A stretch of 64,000 nt of DNA. It comes from Otatea glauca (taxonomy: Eukaryota; Streptophyta; Magnoliopsida; Poales; Poaceae). Positions 45,565 through 58,500 of this stretch are shown piece after piece. The DNA lies in the NCBI GenBank assembly GCA_036346275.1, contig CM070723.1, positions 54,266,743-54,330,742 of the forward strand, in the 5' to 3' direction. The notes under the pieces are model-generated. The model searched no databases, had not been told where the DNA came from, and was given only the letters and a program-made list of their open reading frames with translations. Position 1 is the first letter of the stretch, and each line of letters opens with the position of its first letter. The position numbers were made by a program, and so were the translations under genes.

Positions 45565-48500
45565 GCAGCAGCGGAAACTTTATTTCTCTTGTAGTATGCC
45601 CATTCACCCTCAGGCAACAGACAAAGTAAAGTCCTAGAAAACATCGTCATCATAACCCCCGAATCCTGAATCGCCATAAAGATCATCGGGGTAATCGATA
45701 CCTTCTCCTAAAACAACATTGATAGCAAGATTGAGTACATTGTGTACTCAGCAAGTCTTATAGTGTATCACAGATGCAATTATAAATAAATGCAGGGCAT
45801 AGCAATGGAATGATTTCTACAGTTGTTTTTGCATTGGCAAACTAAAGCATAAGCACATATTAGATTGTAACCGAAGTTTGTAAAGAAGCATCTTATTATA
45901 ATAAGCAAGTATTAATTTAACGTAAACCAATCATCATATCACAGTCTATCCGACTGATTCAAACCATTCCGATGTCATCCCCTGACATGAAATACACATA
46001 TTCCATAACACCATTTTCCCATCAAATCATTTTGAAAATATTAAAACTCTAACCATGTGATGACTTTACCAAGTACCTTTAACCGTAGGCGCGGCTAATT
46101 AATTAGATTTTCACTCTGCAGAGGCGTACAGCTTTACCCACAAGAAATGATCTGCCATTTTTGCTAGGCCAGTTGACACTCTTCCTTTGGAATGTCGGCA
46201 TGGTGATCATGACATAACCGTTACATCGTTTAAGCCTAACTTTGCACCAGCCCGATGATGTTAGATCCTTATTATGGAGAAGAAACATGACAGTGAATCC
46301 CTATCATTTAAAGTGGTAACACAAGCAGTAATTCCTTGCATTAAAGGCAGTAAATCCCTGCGATAAGGGTTCCTTCCCATATCAAGGCGTTCATCGTTAT
46401 ACCGATATGCATTTACCCACAACGAAGTGTGGAAGCTCCTCATAAGCAAACCTAGAAAGGATTGCTCATACTATCTCCCGCCTACCAATGTGCAAAGTCA
46501 GACCTAACCAACTTAATAGGTTAAGGCTGCCCCATATCAGCACTCGTGGTTGTACGATTTTCTTGGCTTGAAAACAACCCATACCTCGGTCCTTAATCCG
46601 ACACGGGCAATGCTTCACCCTATACTACGTACAAGTCTATCCCTTGCACAACCGGCTATTGCCAATAATTGCCCGTATCTAAATCATAGTTTTATTTTAG
46701 GGGTTTTAGTCAAAATACCAATAATTGACATCATGTCATACCACCATTTAAATTCTCAAGAATTAACTTTGATCATCAACCTCGTTGCTAATGAGCATGG
46801 CTAAGCATGACTACTAGTCGTGTATACCCAATTTGATATTATGTAATGTCTACCCCTTTATCTATGGTTAACAAGGTTCACATATTCATACTTATCAAGG
46901 AAGTTCCATGAAACATCGAGTATAGCTACCAATATTCCAACATAGCATTTTTATGACAAGTATGCGTATGCACAATAGTTTTGCAATCATTGAAAGTAAA
47001 TATTTGAAGTATTATGATCAAAATGATTAAGGGGGGTGCTTGCCTTGCTGATCGTAGTAGGGAATAAAGTCCAGATCGTCGGTAAGGTCGTCGTCTGCTA
47101 ATTCAGGTTCGTCGGAATCTACTCGTCGACCATCAAGAATAACATACAACAAATAGCAAACAAGTATAAGGGCAAAAAGAAGACAGACAAAATCAAATAG
47201 AACATGCTATAAGAAACAGGCACATGTTCTTTTATTTATTCTTGTTTTACGAATTCAAGTGGCTAAAATTATGTATTCTTGTACTTATAACTTCGAATTA
47301 TAGATGCTAAAATTATTTGAAGTAGAAAGACTTGTCTTATGGTGATATCGTAAAATAGTATATTGTTAAAAGGATTTAGATGCAAAGCAATGCATTTAAA
47401 GATTTTAAAATCAAACATTCATTACTAAATTTCTAACTGCCATATTATTGGGCTTAGCACATTAAGTGATCTACCTCATTTTTATGAACTAATTGCTAGA
47501 TGGAAGCATGGTCTTGATGTATACATACATATATGCACATATATACTCTTCATACTAAATCACATCCTATTTGCATAAATCATTATTAGTTCAATATTTT
47601 TACCTAGCCTAACATTATTCTGCCATTATGCCGAAAAGAAATATGTTTAACAAATTACCAAAACCATTTTCTTAACCATTAGTCATTATAGCATAGTTAC
47701 TAATAATATAAACCTTCAATAGAAAAGACATAGAACAATTAGTTATCCAAATATTTTTATAGAAATGGGTTCATAGCAGAATAAAGATCTTAATAAGATT
47801 GGTTCCAAATAATATTAACCTCATTTGCAAAATTTCCATACTTAGTCTACTTTCATATGTGCTATTCACCTTTGTATTAAAATATTTTTTCGAAATAGTT
47901 TTTCAAAATATTATTACATATTCTGGAAGCTCTTGATTTTAGATGAATTTAGAAATTAGTTTCATCTCATTTGGATTTCAAATGCGAAAGATATTCAAGT
48001 TTGAATTTTTAACCGATTCAAAAATCAATTGAAAATAGCAAAATACACTTTCGCTACGCCGAAAGCGTCTTTTTCTTCGCGCCAACGACTCGCGTGTTCA
48101 AACCGTCGCAGCCGCTGACATCCCAGACCCAGCCGTTAGTGACTCAAGGCGAAATCGGGGTGAGCCACTGACATATCGGGCCCGCATGTCATTCGGCCGA
48201 GGCAGAGCTTGAGTCCGAGCTCGCCGTCGGCGAGGATCCGGTGGCGCTCCGGTCTGGCCGAAGGCATGGCTAGCATCAGGGAACCATTGCGCATCTAAGG
48301 GTGGTACCCATTCCTGCCAGCGACTAGCCGAACCACCTCGCCACCGTGGACATGCGGCGACGGGGGAGGCGGCGAACCGTGCCGGCAGCATAGAGCCTCT
48401 CCGACGGAATCGGTTCCAGCCCTAGCATCAGGGGGTCCTAAGCATTCCATTTTACTCCATAGAGAGCACAGGGGAGTATCGGGTTAGCTCACCACCGATC

Positions 48501-51500
48501 GTCGGCTTTGGAGAAGAAGGTAGTTTAGTGGCAGCGAAGCTCCGATTGATGATCCCTGAAACTAACAGAGGGCTTTTGATCACAATGAGTCACTGATGCT
48601 AATGCGAAGCTGGATCGGAAAGTAAAGAAGTGTACCGACTGAAATCGAGATGATCCTGAATTCTAGGGTTCGTCAGTCGATTCGGAAGAATGAGAAATTG
48701 GTGATGCTCAATGGAGTAGATGGGGTAAAATGAGAGGGGTTTTGAAGCACAGGTCTTGGCGACCACGCTTCGGTATTTATAGGCCCGGGGAGATGCTGTA
48801 GATGAGTTTGCATAGGATATGAACTCGGTTGAGTTTTGCGGGGCCAAACAGGAGAAGGGATGGGCCAAATCGTGGGAAATCAGGGCGAGGACAGTGCGTG
48901 GCAAGTTTGGCAGAGGCGGTTTCCTCGGGAGGCGTGAGATTGCAGCGGTGGTGTGAGCTACAGCCGACGAGCTGATCTCAGCCACGCGCGAGCTCGCCTA
49001 CGGGAGGAAGAAGACTCATGCTGAGGCTGACAGGTGGGACCACACAGTGAATCGGGCCCGCGCTTCAGAGAGAGAAGAAGAAATTTTCGGCTTGAACTGA
49101 AAATGGAGCTGAATTGATTCACTGAATCCATTTCCTATCCAATCGTTAAATTAATGAGGAATTTACCAAGTGTACTTGAGCTAGTTTAGGATCTACCCTA
49201 AAAATTTCAGACCTATTTGACGCCTGAGGAATTTACAATAATTCTGACAGTGCACTGTGCACAAGTTGTAACATCCAGAGAAATATAATAAAATGAAAAT
49301 GAATATTTTGGATTTGAATATATTTATTTTCGAGTTTTATGAGAATTATTGGTTTTCATTTGGATTTTTCCTTGGATTTATGCTTTGTATGAAAAGTCCA
49401 ACAAATAGAATTATTAAATGGAAAATGGTAAGAAGATAAAGAGGTAAAATTAAATGTAGGAAAAATTACCATGAGACCTCATTCATGCTGGTAAACCAGT
49501 AAAACCATCTAGTAAAAATCTTATGTGCTGAAATGTAAATAAATAAAATATTTAACCATCTCTTTTGACTAAAAACAGTGAAGTCAGAATTAATGTAAAA
49601 TATTCGAAACTTATCTAGAGCCACAAAAATTACCATGGCACCCTCAGAGTAGAATATACATCTGGTAAAAATCTCAGGAATTTATCATGTCACTTAAACC
49701 TTTTAAAAATTCAAGAACTGAGGCAATGAAAAAAAACTAAAAATCATCATGTCAGAATTTTTATAAAATATTTACTCAATATTTTGACTTGAAATTGTTA
49801 CAGAGATATCCATAACCCAAATTGAACTCGTATAACAAGTTTCGAAAATAATTAGTGTGTTTTACACCCTTAAATAAATAAAATACCGAAATGCAACTTC
49901 TGGACAGTGCACAGTGTCATAATTTTTATAAATCAACCATAGGATATTTTGGTCTGAAAATTTTATTGAAGGATAAGAACCACTAGGAGATGTCATTCAA
50001 AAAGTTTCACATGATCTTGCAGTGAATTGATTAGTATTTTAATCCATGTACTAACTTGTCCCAGCCAAACTTATCTCTTGTCTCATCTTCACTCACTGAC
50101 ATGTGGGCCAGCCCATGTATCGTAACCGTTCGCTGGCAAGGAACGGGAAATCAGCTCTCCCGCTGCCCGATGGGCCTTGGTCCCATTTGTCAGTTGTGAA
50201 TCCCGTTTTCCCCTTTTCTTCTTCTCCTCGCGCGAGCCTTCCTTCGCTCACTCCCGAGCCCTTAACGCCTCTGTGTCTCAGCACAAATCGCGCCGCCCAA
50301 GCAATTGGTTGCTGCCACGTTGAACCTCGGTTCTCCCGCGCCATGCCCGGTCAGTCTCGCGTCATTCTTTGCCGGCGAGACCTTGCGCCACCTCGCCTAA
50401 CCGAGCCGCAACTCCATCCTTCCGTTTACGCCCTGTGACTTCACTTTCTAGCGCCTATAAGTACCGCAGCTGTGTCGCTGAGGCCCTCTCCCATTTCCTT
50501 AGTCATTCACTAAACCGAGAGCAAAAGGGCTGAAGCATTTCTTCGTTCGGTTGCAAGAAAACCCGAAAGGGAAAACATCAAGAAATAAGCTCTCGGTAAA
50601 CGTTTCTTCAATTCCTTTGGATTAGAGCTTCACTGCGACCTGCTGAACTCATCCATCCAGTTAATTTCAGTGATCATCACTCATGGCTCGCCGTGCGCGC
50701 CTTCTTCCCCAGCTCCGGTGCTCGTGGGTAGCCCTCCCTGGTTCTTCGCCGAGCGTATTTTTAGGTAAAATGGAACCTCTGGACCACGCTGATGCTTAAT
50801 TCGTTACCCATTCGAGCCGAGGCTAGCTCATCATCTTCTCCGGTGAGCTCTTGCCTCTGCGGCCACCCCCTCTCGGTGGCGGAGCACTTTCGGCCATCAC
50901 CGCCGTCATCTGACCCCATCGGAGAGTGCGCAGTAGCCCACTGGTGCTCTTAGAGCCTTCGGTCGGTCGGCTCCGCCGCGCCTCCATCGCCAGTGGCTTG
51001 CCCTAGCGACGGCCCTGTTCTCTGTCACTGACATCGGGCCCCGCTTGTTAGCCAGTGCGCAGAGGCCTCTGTTCAGCCGTTGAAGACGCTTTCCATTATG
51101 AGAAACCGTATTTTCGAATTTTTGGTTGATTTTCAGAAACCGAGACAAATCATTTAGCTATATATTTTGAATGGTAACTCCAAAATTAGTGAAATAAAAT
51201 TCTATATTCATGTAAAATCAGGTACTTTTAGAATATACAAAAATATTTCAAAAATGATCTCTGGGTATTTTTTAAATTCAAATTTGAATAAAAAGGTTAA
51301 AGATATGCTTTATACAAAAATTCTGCAAACAAGCTTAGACTTTAATGAAACTAATTTTCCTAGGATCCTTATATTTCCAGGAACTCAAATATATAAAAAT
51401 ATTAAATTTTCATGTATATTTGAGTTACATTTCATTTAAGTTTTGCATTCAATACACAAAAATTTAGATATGTTTAATGGTATGGAAGAAATATGAAATA

Positions 51501-51668
51501 TGTAAGATTTGATTTTCTGAATTTTTAGGGAGACAGTAGAATGCTTGAACTTGCCAAATTAATTAAGGAGTAATCTTGATTTGAATTACCTTTAAGATTA
51601 TGAAGTAACTCTAGTGCCAAATGTGCACATATATACACATATACATAGACACACACAAACACACACAC

Positions 51669-51702
<34 letters not shown>

Positions 51703-53889
51703 GTATATATATGTATACCTATATGCATAGGAAAGTAAATAGCTGGAATATAGATTGATTGGTCTCAACCATGAACAAATTTAGTAACCTAGCTTAATAG
51801 ATCTAGCTCAATCAACCCCTTTCTCCTTATGCATCGCTTAAGGATAAGTGCTTTTGCACTGAATCCTTTATTTTATGTTCTAAATTTCATAAATCCAGAT
51901 AATTTTAGCATCTATAATTCGAAGTTATAAATATAAGAATTTATAATTTTAGCCTCTTGAATTCGCAATTTAAGAATAAATAATCTACAAGAAAACCCAT
52001 GTTTGTTCATCATAAAAGTTATTAACATTGTGAATGTGTACTTATCTTAATCAAAGGGTGTTACACGTAGTGTAGGGTGGAGTATCGCCCATGTCGGATT
52101 AAGGACCGAGTAATGGGACGCTATAGATCCAAGAATGTCGTACAACCACGCGGGCTTGTATGGGCGGGTCTTAGCCTATTAAGTTGTTTAGATGTGGCTT
52201 TGCATCTAAGGAAGGCGGGAGACTGCACAGGCATTTTGGTCAGGTTTGTCTGTAGGGGTTTCTACATACCAATGCAACGGTGTACGCCTTGCCATAAATA
52301 GAAATGTGGTGTTGGGTGTGATGAAAGTGGATCCATGGCCTGGGTGAGTGTTTCTGTTTCCATGGCGAGGGTCAAACGTCCCGGGCTGGTTCAAAGTTAC
52401 GTCTAGATAATGTAACGGCTCTGTATGATCTTCTTGCCGACACACCAAAGGAAGTGTGTTAGTTGGCCTGGCAAAAGAGGTTGATCATTCCTTGTGGGTA
52501 AAGTTGTACACCTCTGCAGAGTGAAAATCTAACCGATTAGCCGTGTCCACGGTCAAGGACACTTGGTGAAGTCATTCCAATGTTAGAGTCTTTTGGTTTT
52601 TCTAAAAAATGGGTTTGGTTTAGAAACCGTTTTGCAACCAGCTTTTGTGTCAATGGATAGACACTGGGGACCTTTGCAGTCGGGTAGACTGAGTTGAAAG
52701 ACTTGGATATTTGCTTATCATTTTATGTCTCAATTGTTTTTTTTTAAAAATGCGATGTTTCAATCTAATGTATTCATACTTTTCAATGGTTATGCAACTG
52801 CAAAATAACCTATAACCTGCCTTTGCTTAGCCTGCATGATTACTTAATTGCATTTGTCAAACACTATAAGTCTTGCTGAGTACCAATGTACTCAATCTTG
52901 CATCTGCTGTCTCAGAGGACGAAGCTAGCGAAGTGCCAGACGATTCTTACTTTCATGGAGGGCACGGGGTGTTCGACGATGATTTCCCCTAGGTTTGCCT
53001 AGTCAGTTGCCTAAGGGTTAGCGGGCAAACCACGAGGATTTTGGAGTTCTTTTAACTCTCTATTTTCCGCTGTTTAGTCTTTATAAATTTTTAACTCTGT
53101 ATAATTATTTTCGCTTGTATATACATATTTATCAGTTTGTTCTCTTGTGGTTGTGATATGAATGTTGTAAACATGTGAGTGCTAGCCACTGATCATGGGA
53201 CTAGTACAGTGATCACATGAAGGTTCCTGTTTGCAAGAACGGGGTCTCACACAAATTCATGCATTCTGCTTTATATTTATTAAGATACTTATATCTTACT
53301 CGAAAATTTAGAAACTTTTTGATCAGGTTCCTTATATGCACATTACCCTCTTGTAAAAATTTCAGCTTCAGATTCTTGACAGATTACTTAATAAAATTTT
53401 GACATTGAAACTTCCAAATTTCTAACTATTCAGTTTTCAAATTTTTATAAATATCAAACCTAAAGATCATCTCTTGATATTTTTACTGCAGATGACTCTA
53501 TCCATGGAGAAGATAATATAAATATTTTCCCATCGAAATTATGATCATTTAATTTCTGACATTTTCACTATTACCAGTCTTGTTTCATTAATTACCTTTC
53601 TTTTCATCATTTAATATTTTGTCATAATTTTAAAAATCATATTTTTGAGTTCTGGATAGCTCCACGAATTTTTACAATAATTTTTCTTATTTTTTGTTTT
53701 ACAAATCATTTCTTATTACTTAAGAAATGGTTGATTGATTAGAAAAAAGAATTTTCCTTATAAGCAATAATCAAAAGAAATCAAGATAACTCATAGAAAA
53801 TTCAGAAAAATCCAGGGGAAAAGCAAATTAAAACTTCTTAAAATATATCATTTAATTTCTTATTATTACTTATTTTTCAGGATGTTACA
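45565..53889 (-). mobile_element. Long gypsy-type LTR, minus strand, truncated and interrupted
   Basis: The 5' end on the minus strand is TGTAACATCC at 53889. The sequence runs down to 53252, is cut by a nested solo LTR (49267-53251), and resumes at 49266 down to about 45565. By comparison with the LTR at 55520-60572 about 200 bp of its 3' end is missing at 45565. TATA box CCTATAAATACC near 48772-48783. Shared LTR island with CTCTGCAGAG at 46114-46123; TGAGTAC/GTACTCA inverted repeat at 45732-45750. About 4.34 kb without the insert. It abuts a cut DUF538 copy at 53890. Frames inside (48098-48391, 48599-48985) are in the GC-rich leader part and are not judged genes. Confidence 0.75.
49267..53251 (+). 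mobile_element. Nested solo LTR, 3985 bp, gypsy type
   Basis: Starts TGTAACATCCAGAG and ends GGGGTCTCACA; flanked by CAAGT (49262-49266) and CAAAT (53252-53256), one mismatch. Joining the flanks gives TGACAGTGCACTGTGCACAA then TTCATGCATTCTG, which aligns with the unbroken relative near 59775-59810. TATA-like GCCTATAAGTACC near 50453. Palindrome CTCTGCAGAG at 52513-52522; TGAGTAC/GTACTCA at 52877-52894. A microsatellite of AC then AT units is at about 51640-51716. No internal domain, hence a solo LTR. Confidence 0.82.
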
Positions 53890-54518
53890 CTCTGCACCAG
53901 CCACATGAACCCCGTCGCGCCGAGCTCCTCCAGCAGCTCGAAAGACTTCTTCTTGCAGGCGGCGTCGCCATGGAAGACCTCGGCGCCGTCGCGGTGGCTC
54001 TCGAACTCTCGATGGCCTGGGACGTCATTTCGATCGATCGATGCAAGGAATGGGTGAAAAAATTAACCAAGCTCGATTTTATCGGGACGACGACGTGTGT
54101 ATGAATGTGTTGTGTGAAGTGATGTTGCGAGCTGTGACTTGTTTGAGCGCAGCTGGATGAGCGGATGCGGTTTTGTATAACAGTGTGATCGAGTGGAGTG
54201 TGGAATGGTCAACCGAATTGGTCCTTTTCGCCGGGACTCTACAGGAGATCGAATTGGTCAATCCTGTGGTTCGGGCTCGGCACGCCACGCCGCGGCGGTT
54301 AATTAATCAGGCAACCTAAAAAAATTCTTTGGAGAGACTCGTCCTAGATCTTGCCACCTAGCCACCAACGATTAATCTCAAAGCAAGCCATCTCCTCCTT
54401 GTGGGCTGGGAGGAAGTCGGCGGTGCGCTGCCCTCGCACATAGGGGTAGGGGAAGAGAGACGGGAGATAAGGAAGAGACATGGGAAGAGAGGTAGGAAGA
54501 TGGGGATGGAGATGCGAT
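53890..54518 (-). pseudogene. Truncated inverted copy of the DUF538 gene 5' region
   Basis: On the minus strand this copies the promoter, leader and first part of the gene at 61845. ATG at 54026-54028 (MTSQAIE), then an insertion of about eight bases (GTTCGAGA-like) that shifts the frame, and a deletion of about 54 bases that removes the GLPKGLLPLEDIEEFG segment. It ends inside TTCATGTGGCTGGTGCAGAG at 53890 where the long LTR begins. The TATA box of the intact gene (TATATAAA) reads TATACAAA here. Similarity continues upstream to about 54518. It cannot make the protein. Confidence 0.88.
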
Positions 54519-54840
54519 CTTACTCATTTTTTCTTACACACAGATCCATTAGGATGGGTTTTGTTTATTTTGACATCTAAAAATACAAAAAATAATTCTT
54601 ACGATTTTTTTTAAGAATTGATTTATAATAAGCACTCTTATCAATATAAAAAATTGCTAAAAATGACAATTTTGTCATCGTGATTAGAGCCACTCTTTTT
54701 TTAACCTTGGTCATGAAATTTAACCGGACCTATTCATTTTGGCATTTGAGTGTTTTTAATGGGGAATAAAATCTTCCTTTTGATGTCTTGCTAGTTCAAT
54801 GTTTTGACACGAGCATGCTGTGTAATTCCATTGATTTTTT
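54519..54840. other. Junction between DUF538 arm and plastid-like DNA
   Basis: AT-rich. Neither DUF538 flank nor confidently plastid. The part from about 54680 (CTCTTTTTTTAACCTTGGTC onward) could be the plastid spacer upstream of trnK, but I cannot confirm this by eye. Confidence 0.35.
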
Positions 54841-55514
54841 GGGTTACGATCCTATTTTCTATAGGTTGCTAACTCAATGGTAGAGTACTCGGCTTTTAAG
54901 TGTGACTATGATCTTTTACACATTTGGATGAAGCAACAAATTCATCCAGACTCTTGGTAGAGTCTAGAAGACTACGACCAAATCCTCAAGGGTAATGAAT
55001 GGAAAAAAAATAGCATATTGTAATAAAATCAAGTTCTTAATTTTGATTTTTTGAATGGAATAAAAAAATTCCTATTTTCTAGGTCTAGTGAATAAATGGA
55101 TGGAGTTTGGCTCCAATTATGGTAAAATAAAAAGCGAAATGATTCCCCGATCTAATTAGATGTTAAAAAGTAGACTAGTGCCTGATGCGGGAAAGGTTGG
55201 GTTTTCCCATGAGCTGAACCTTGATTTTTTTAGAAATCCTTATTATTCTTGATTATGGATTGAAAAGGGATGTTATGGACTAAATATGTAAAAGAAGCAG
55301 TATATTGATAAAGAGACTGTATCTCAAAGTAAAAAGAGCAATTGGCTTGTAAAAATAAAAGATTTGTTCTCTTTTGTAATTAGAACAAACATAAACTAAT
55401 TGGATAGAAAGGGAAAAGAGCTATAGATTAGACTTCCTTTCTTTCTAGGGTTTGTATTAAAAAATGCAACACCCTGTTCTGACCATATTGCAGTATATAT
55501 CATCATTTGATAAA
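54841..55514 (+). other. trnK: Nuclear plastid DNA: trnK 5' exon, intron and matK leader
   Basis: Contains the plastid tRNA-Lys(UUU) 5' exon (54863-54899), the group II intron start GTGTGACTATGATC, and the intron stretch with GGTAATGAATGGAAAAAA and AAAATGCAACACCCTGTTCT that leads to matK in grasses. Many small indels relative to the plastid form show an old transfer. The matK part follows after the solo LTR at 60578. Confidence 0.88.
54863..54899 (+). pseudogene. trnK-UUU: tRNA-Lys(UUU) 5' exon, plastid-derived, non-functional
   Basis: AGGTTGCTAACTCAATGGTA with GTACTCGGCTTTTAA following: D-arm and anticodon loop with TTT at the exon end. The first base is A instead of the usual G. The 3' exon is absent from the window. 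Confidence 0.85.
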
Positions 55515-55519
55515 CCTAG

Positions 55520-58500
55520 TGTAATGACCCCCATTTCCACATAAATGCAAAAATAGAAATCTCATGTGCATACAGTACTAGTCCCATGATCAGTGGCTAG
55601 CACGCACATTTACAACAATTGATATCACATCCATACTCTTTATTACAAATGATAATGGTAATTTATACAATAAAATCTTACAATACAGAGTGAACTGCAG
55701 TGGAAAGATTCAAAAGTCTTGTAGTGTGCCCGTCCAACCCTCAGGCAACTGACAAGGCATAATCCCTAGAAAAGCTTCATCGTCAATATCCCGAATCCTG
55801 CAATAAATATGTTGCATCGGACTAATCTGATTTTTCACCTAAAAACAACAATTAAGCAGGGGTGAGTACTTTCATACTCCGCAAGACTTTTGCAAAGCTT
55901 ATTATATATGCAAGCCACTTCAAAGGAAAGGCTACTACGGTTAGTTTGCATAAAGCCAATTTGGAATGTAAATACAGAATGGTAGATTGCAAAACGGAAC
56001 TTAAGTAAAAACAATGTAATACTAAAATAACAATATGTAGAGTACGAGTAAGTAAGTTTCACAAACCTGGGTATTATGACCATATCCAAGAATCATTTCC
56101 ACTGACACACAATAGAAATTACCAACACACGGTAGAAACTAGTTTTATGAAAATAAAAATAACTAACTATGTGATGACTTTACCAAGTTCCCATAACCAC
56201 GGGTACGGCTAATCGATTAGTTTTACACTCTGCAGAGGTGTACATCTTTACCCATAAGTCATGACCTTTTCCTTTTGCCGTATATTTCACGCAACTTTGG
56301 CGTATTGGCCAGAATGTTCATGACGAAAACCTTTACATTACTTAGGTTAACTTTGCACCATCTCCGGGACGTTAAACCCATACTATGGCAGAAGAACTCG
56401 AGCATAGAAATGATGAAACTTTCCCAGAGTACGGCGTACACCGGTGTATCGGTAAATGTTTGATCCATGATCACCTCGGTGTGGACGTCCCTTCGAGCAA
56501 TTCATTAAGAAACAGCCCGTACTGTTCCAGCCTTCCAAAGTGCAGAGTTAAACTAGATAACTTAATCGGTTTAAGGCTGTCCCATACCAGCACTTGTAGT
56601 TGTACGGTAATTCTTGGCCTAAAACAACCCATAACTCGGTCCTTAATCCGACACGGGCAATAGACTCCCCCAACACTACGTGCAAAGACATGCACTCCCG
56701 GCTATTGCCAATAATTGCCCGCATCTAAAGCATAGTTTTATTTTCATTTTTCAACCAAAATACCAACCATAAGAAAGGTCATACCCATTAAATGTCATAT
56801 CCAATATTTTAATAATGTCAAAGTTTTATGTTGCTTTAAGCATGTCTAAGCATAACACTAAGTGTGATTAACCCAATTTGACATCAATTATTGTCTAAGT
56901 TATTCTAAGGTTATCAAGGTTCACAATTCCATACTTATCAAGGAAGTTCTATAAGACTACTGGTACAACTACCATTACCCGTAATATAGCAGACTTTAAT
57001 AAAAATAAAGTATACAGTAAAACATTTAATGAAAACATTTATAAAACTGGGATCAATATGATCAAAGGGGGTGCTTGCCTTGCTTATTTATTGCTTACGA
57101 CGAAGATGAAGCCACGACTGACGGAGGCAATGACGGAAGTAGCGACATCAGATTCTACACGTCGTTCAATCGGAAACATAGCAAATATCCAACTTCAATA
57201 AGGGCAAAAAGAAAACAGACAGAAAATCAAATAAAGATTCATTGCAGAAAATAGGAATGTTTTATGGTTTAAGTTGTATGATTCCGCATATTGTTTTCCA
57301 GATAATTAAGCATTCAAAAGTTAAGATTTTCATGATAGCAAGGTATGTCTTCTTTTTTAGATTATCTATTCTTGATTTACGAATTCAAGTGGCTAAAATT
57401 ATGAATTCTTGCATTTATAACTTCGAATTATAGATGCTAAATATTATTTGGATTAATAGAATTAAAACACAAATTAAAGAGTTATGCGAATAGCACTTAA
57501 TTCCTTAAGTGATTTTGTACAAAAAGTGACTTTGAATACGTTAGATCTATTGAGTTAGGTTACTGGATTTATTAATGGTTTTTAAGAAGGTTCTGGTGAT
57601 ACAAATATCTTAATTACATATTTATTCATTGTTACAAAGTTCGCTTATTCATATAATCGAGTCCATAAAACATAACACTTAAGGTTACTTGGCTATTAGG
57701 ATTTATATGCAAAACATGATGAAATAAGATTATTTCTTCAGAATATGATAGTCTATACTTTGAAGAACATTCTTAAGCTAATTTCATACATTCTAGTGCT
57801 TAGACGAGGCACTATATTCTTTGTTGATAGAGCTTATATGACATTAAGAGTTATAACGACCATATTATTTAAGGGTATTGGGTTAGCCGGATTTAGATGC
57901 AAAGCAAGTTGTAATAAGAATATTTTTATAGATTATGGTAGTACATATCCCAAAAATTATTTCTAAACTGATCTTCATAAAATTTGTATTAAGACGAGAT
58001 ATTCTACAGGCTGCTGAAAATGCTTAAGTGATTCTAATTTTTATGCGACAAGGGTTCAATTTTAGTTTTTAGTTGGCGACTCACCCTTACATGATTATTT
58101 ATTCATTTTCCTGGCATTAGCATGGGACATCATTAAGAGTGTTTTAAAGTTGGTTTCACAGTATTTGGCTTTTATCCGAGATGTTTTCCATATTTAATGT
58201 ATTGGAAACAACTTACTTTAGAAAATGATGTAAATCAAGTCAATAATTTAAATAATTTTGCATATTTAGGTTCCTGACGACTTAAGGTTTTTAACAAAAT
58301 TGGTTGCATTCAAATTGGAATTTATTTGCAGAAATTCTACATGTGGCATTCTTTTGATCCCTTTCTTTAAATTGAATTTAAAATCTAAATATAGTTCATT
58401 TCCCAAAATATTTTTGCATATTATGAATCTAAAGGATTTATCATGAATTTAGAAATTTACTTCATTTCATTTGGACTAATGGTTCAAAAATTATAAGCAT

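Noticed and set aside
45205..45686. Overlapping minus-strand frames of 97, 131 and 121 codons
   Set aside because: Composition-driven frames across the boundary of the long LTR at 45565; no domain recognised.
48098..48985. Minus-strand frames of 97 and 128 codons
   Set aside because: They lie in the GC-rich part of a long LTR near its TATA box, and no relative LTR keeps them.
51525..51728. 67-codon frame rich in Tyr and Ile
   Set aside because: It is the translated AC/AT microsatellite.
54863..54899. A working tRNA-Lys gene
   Set aside because: Only the 5' exon of a plastid split tRNA is present, in nuclear DNA with a decayed intron.
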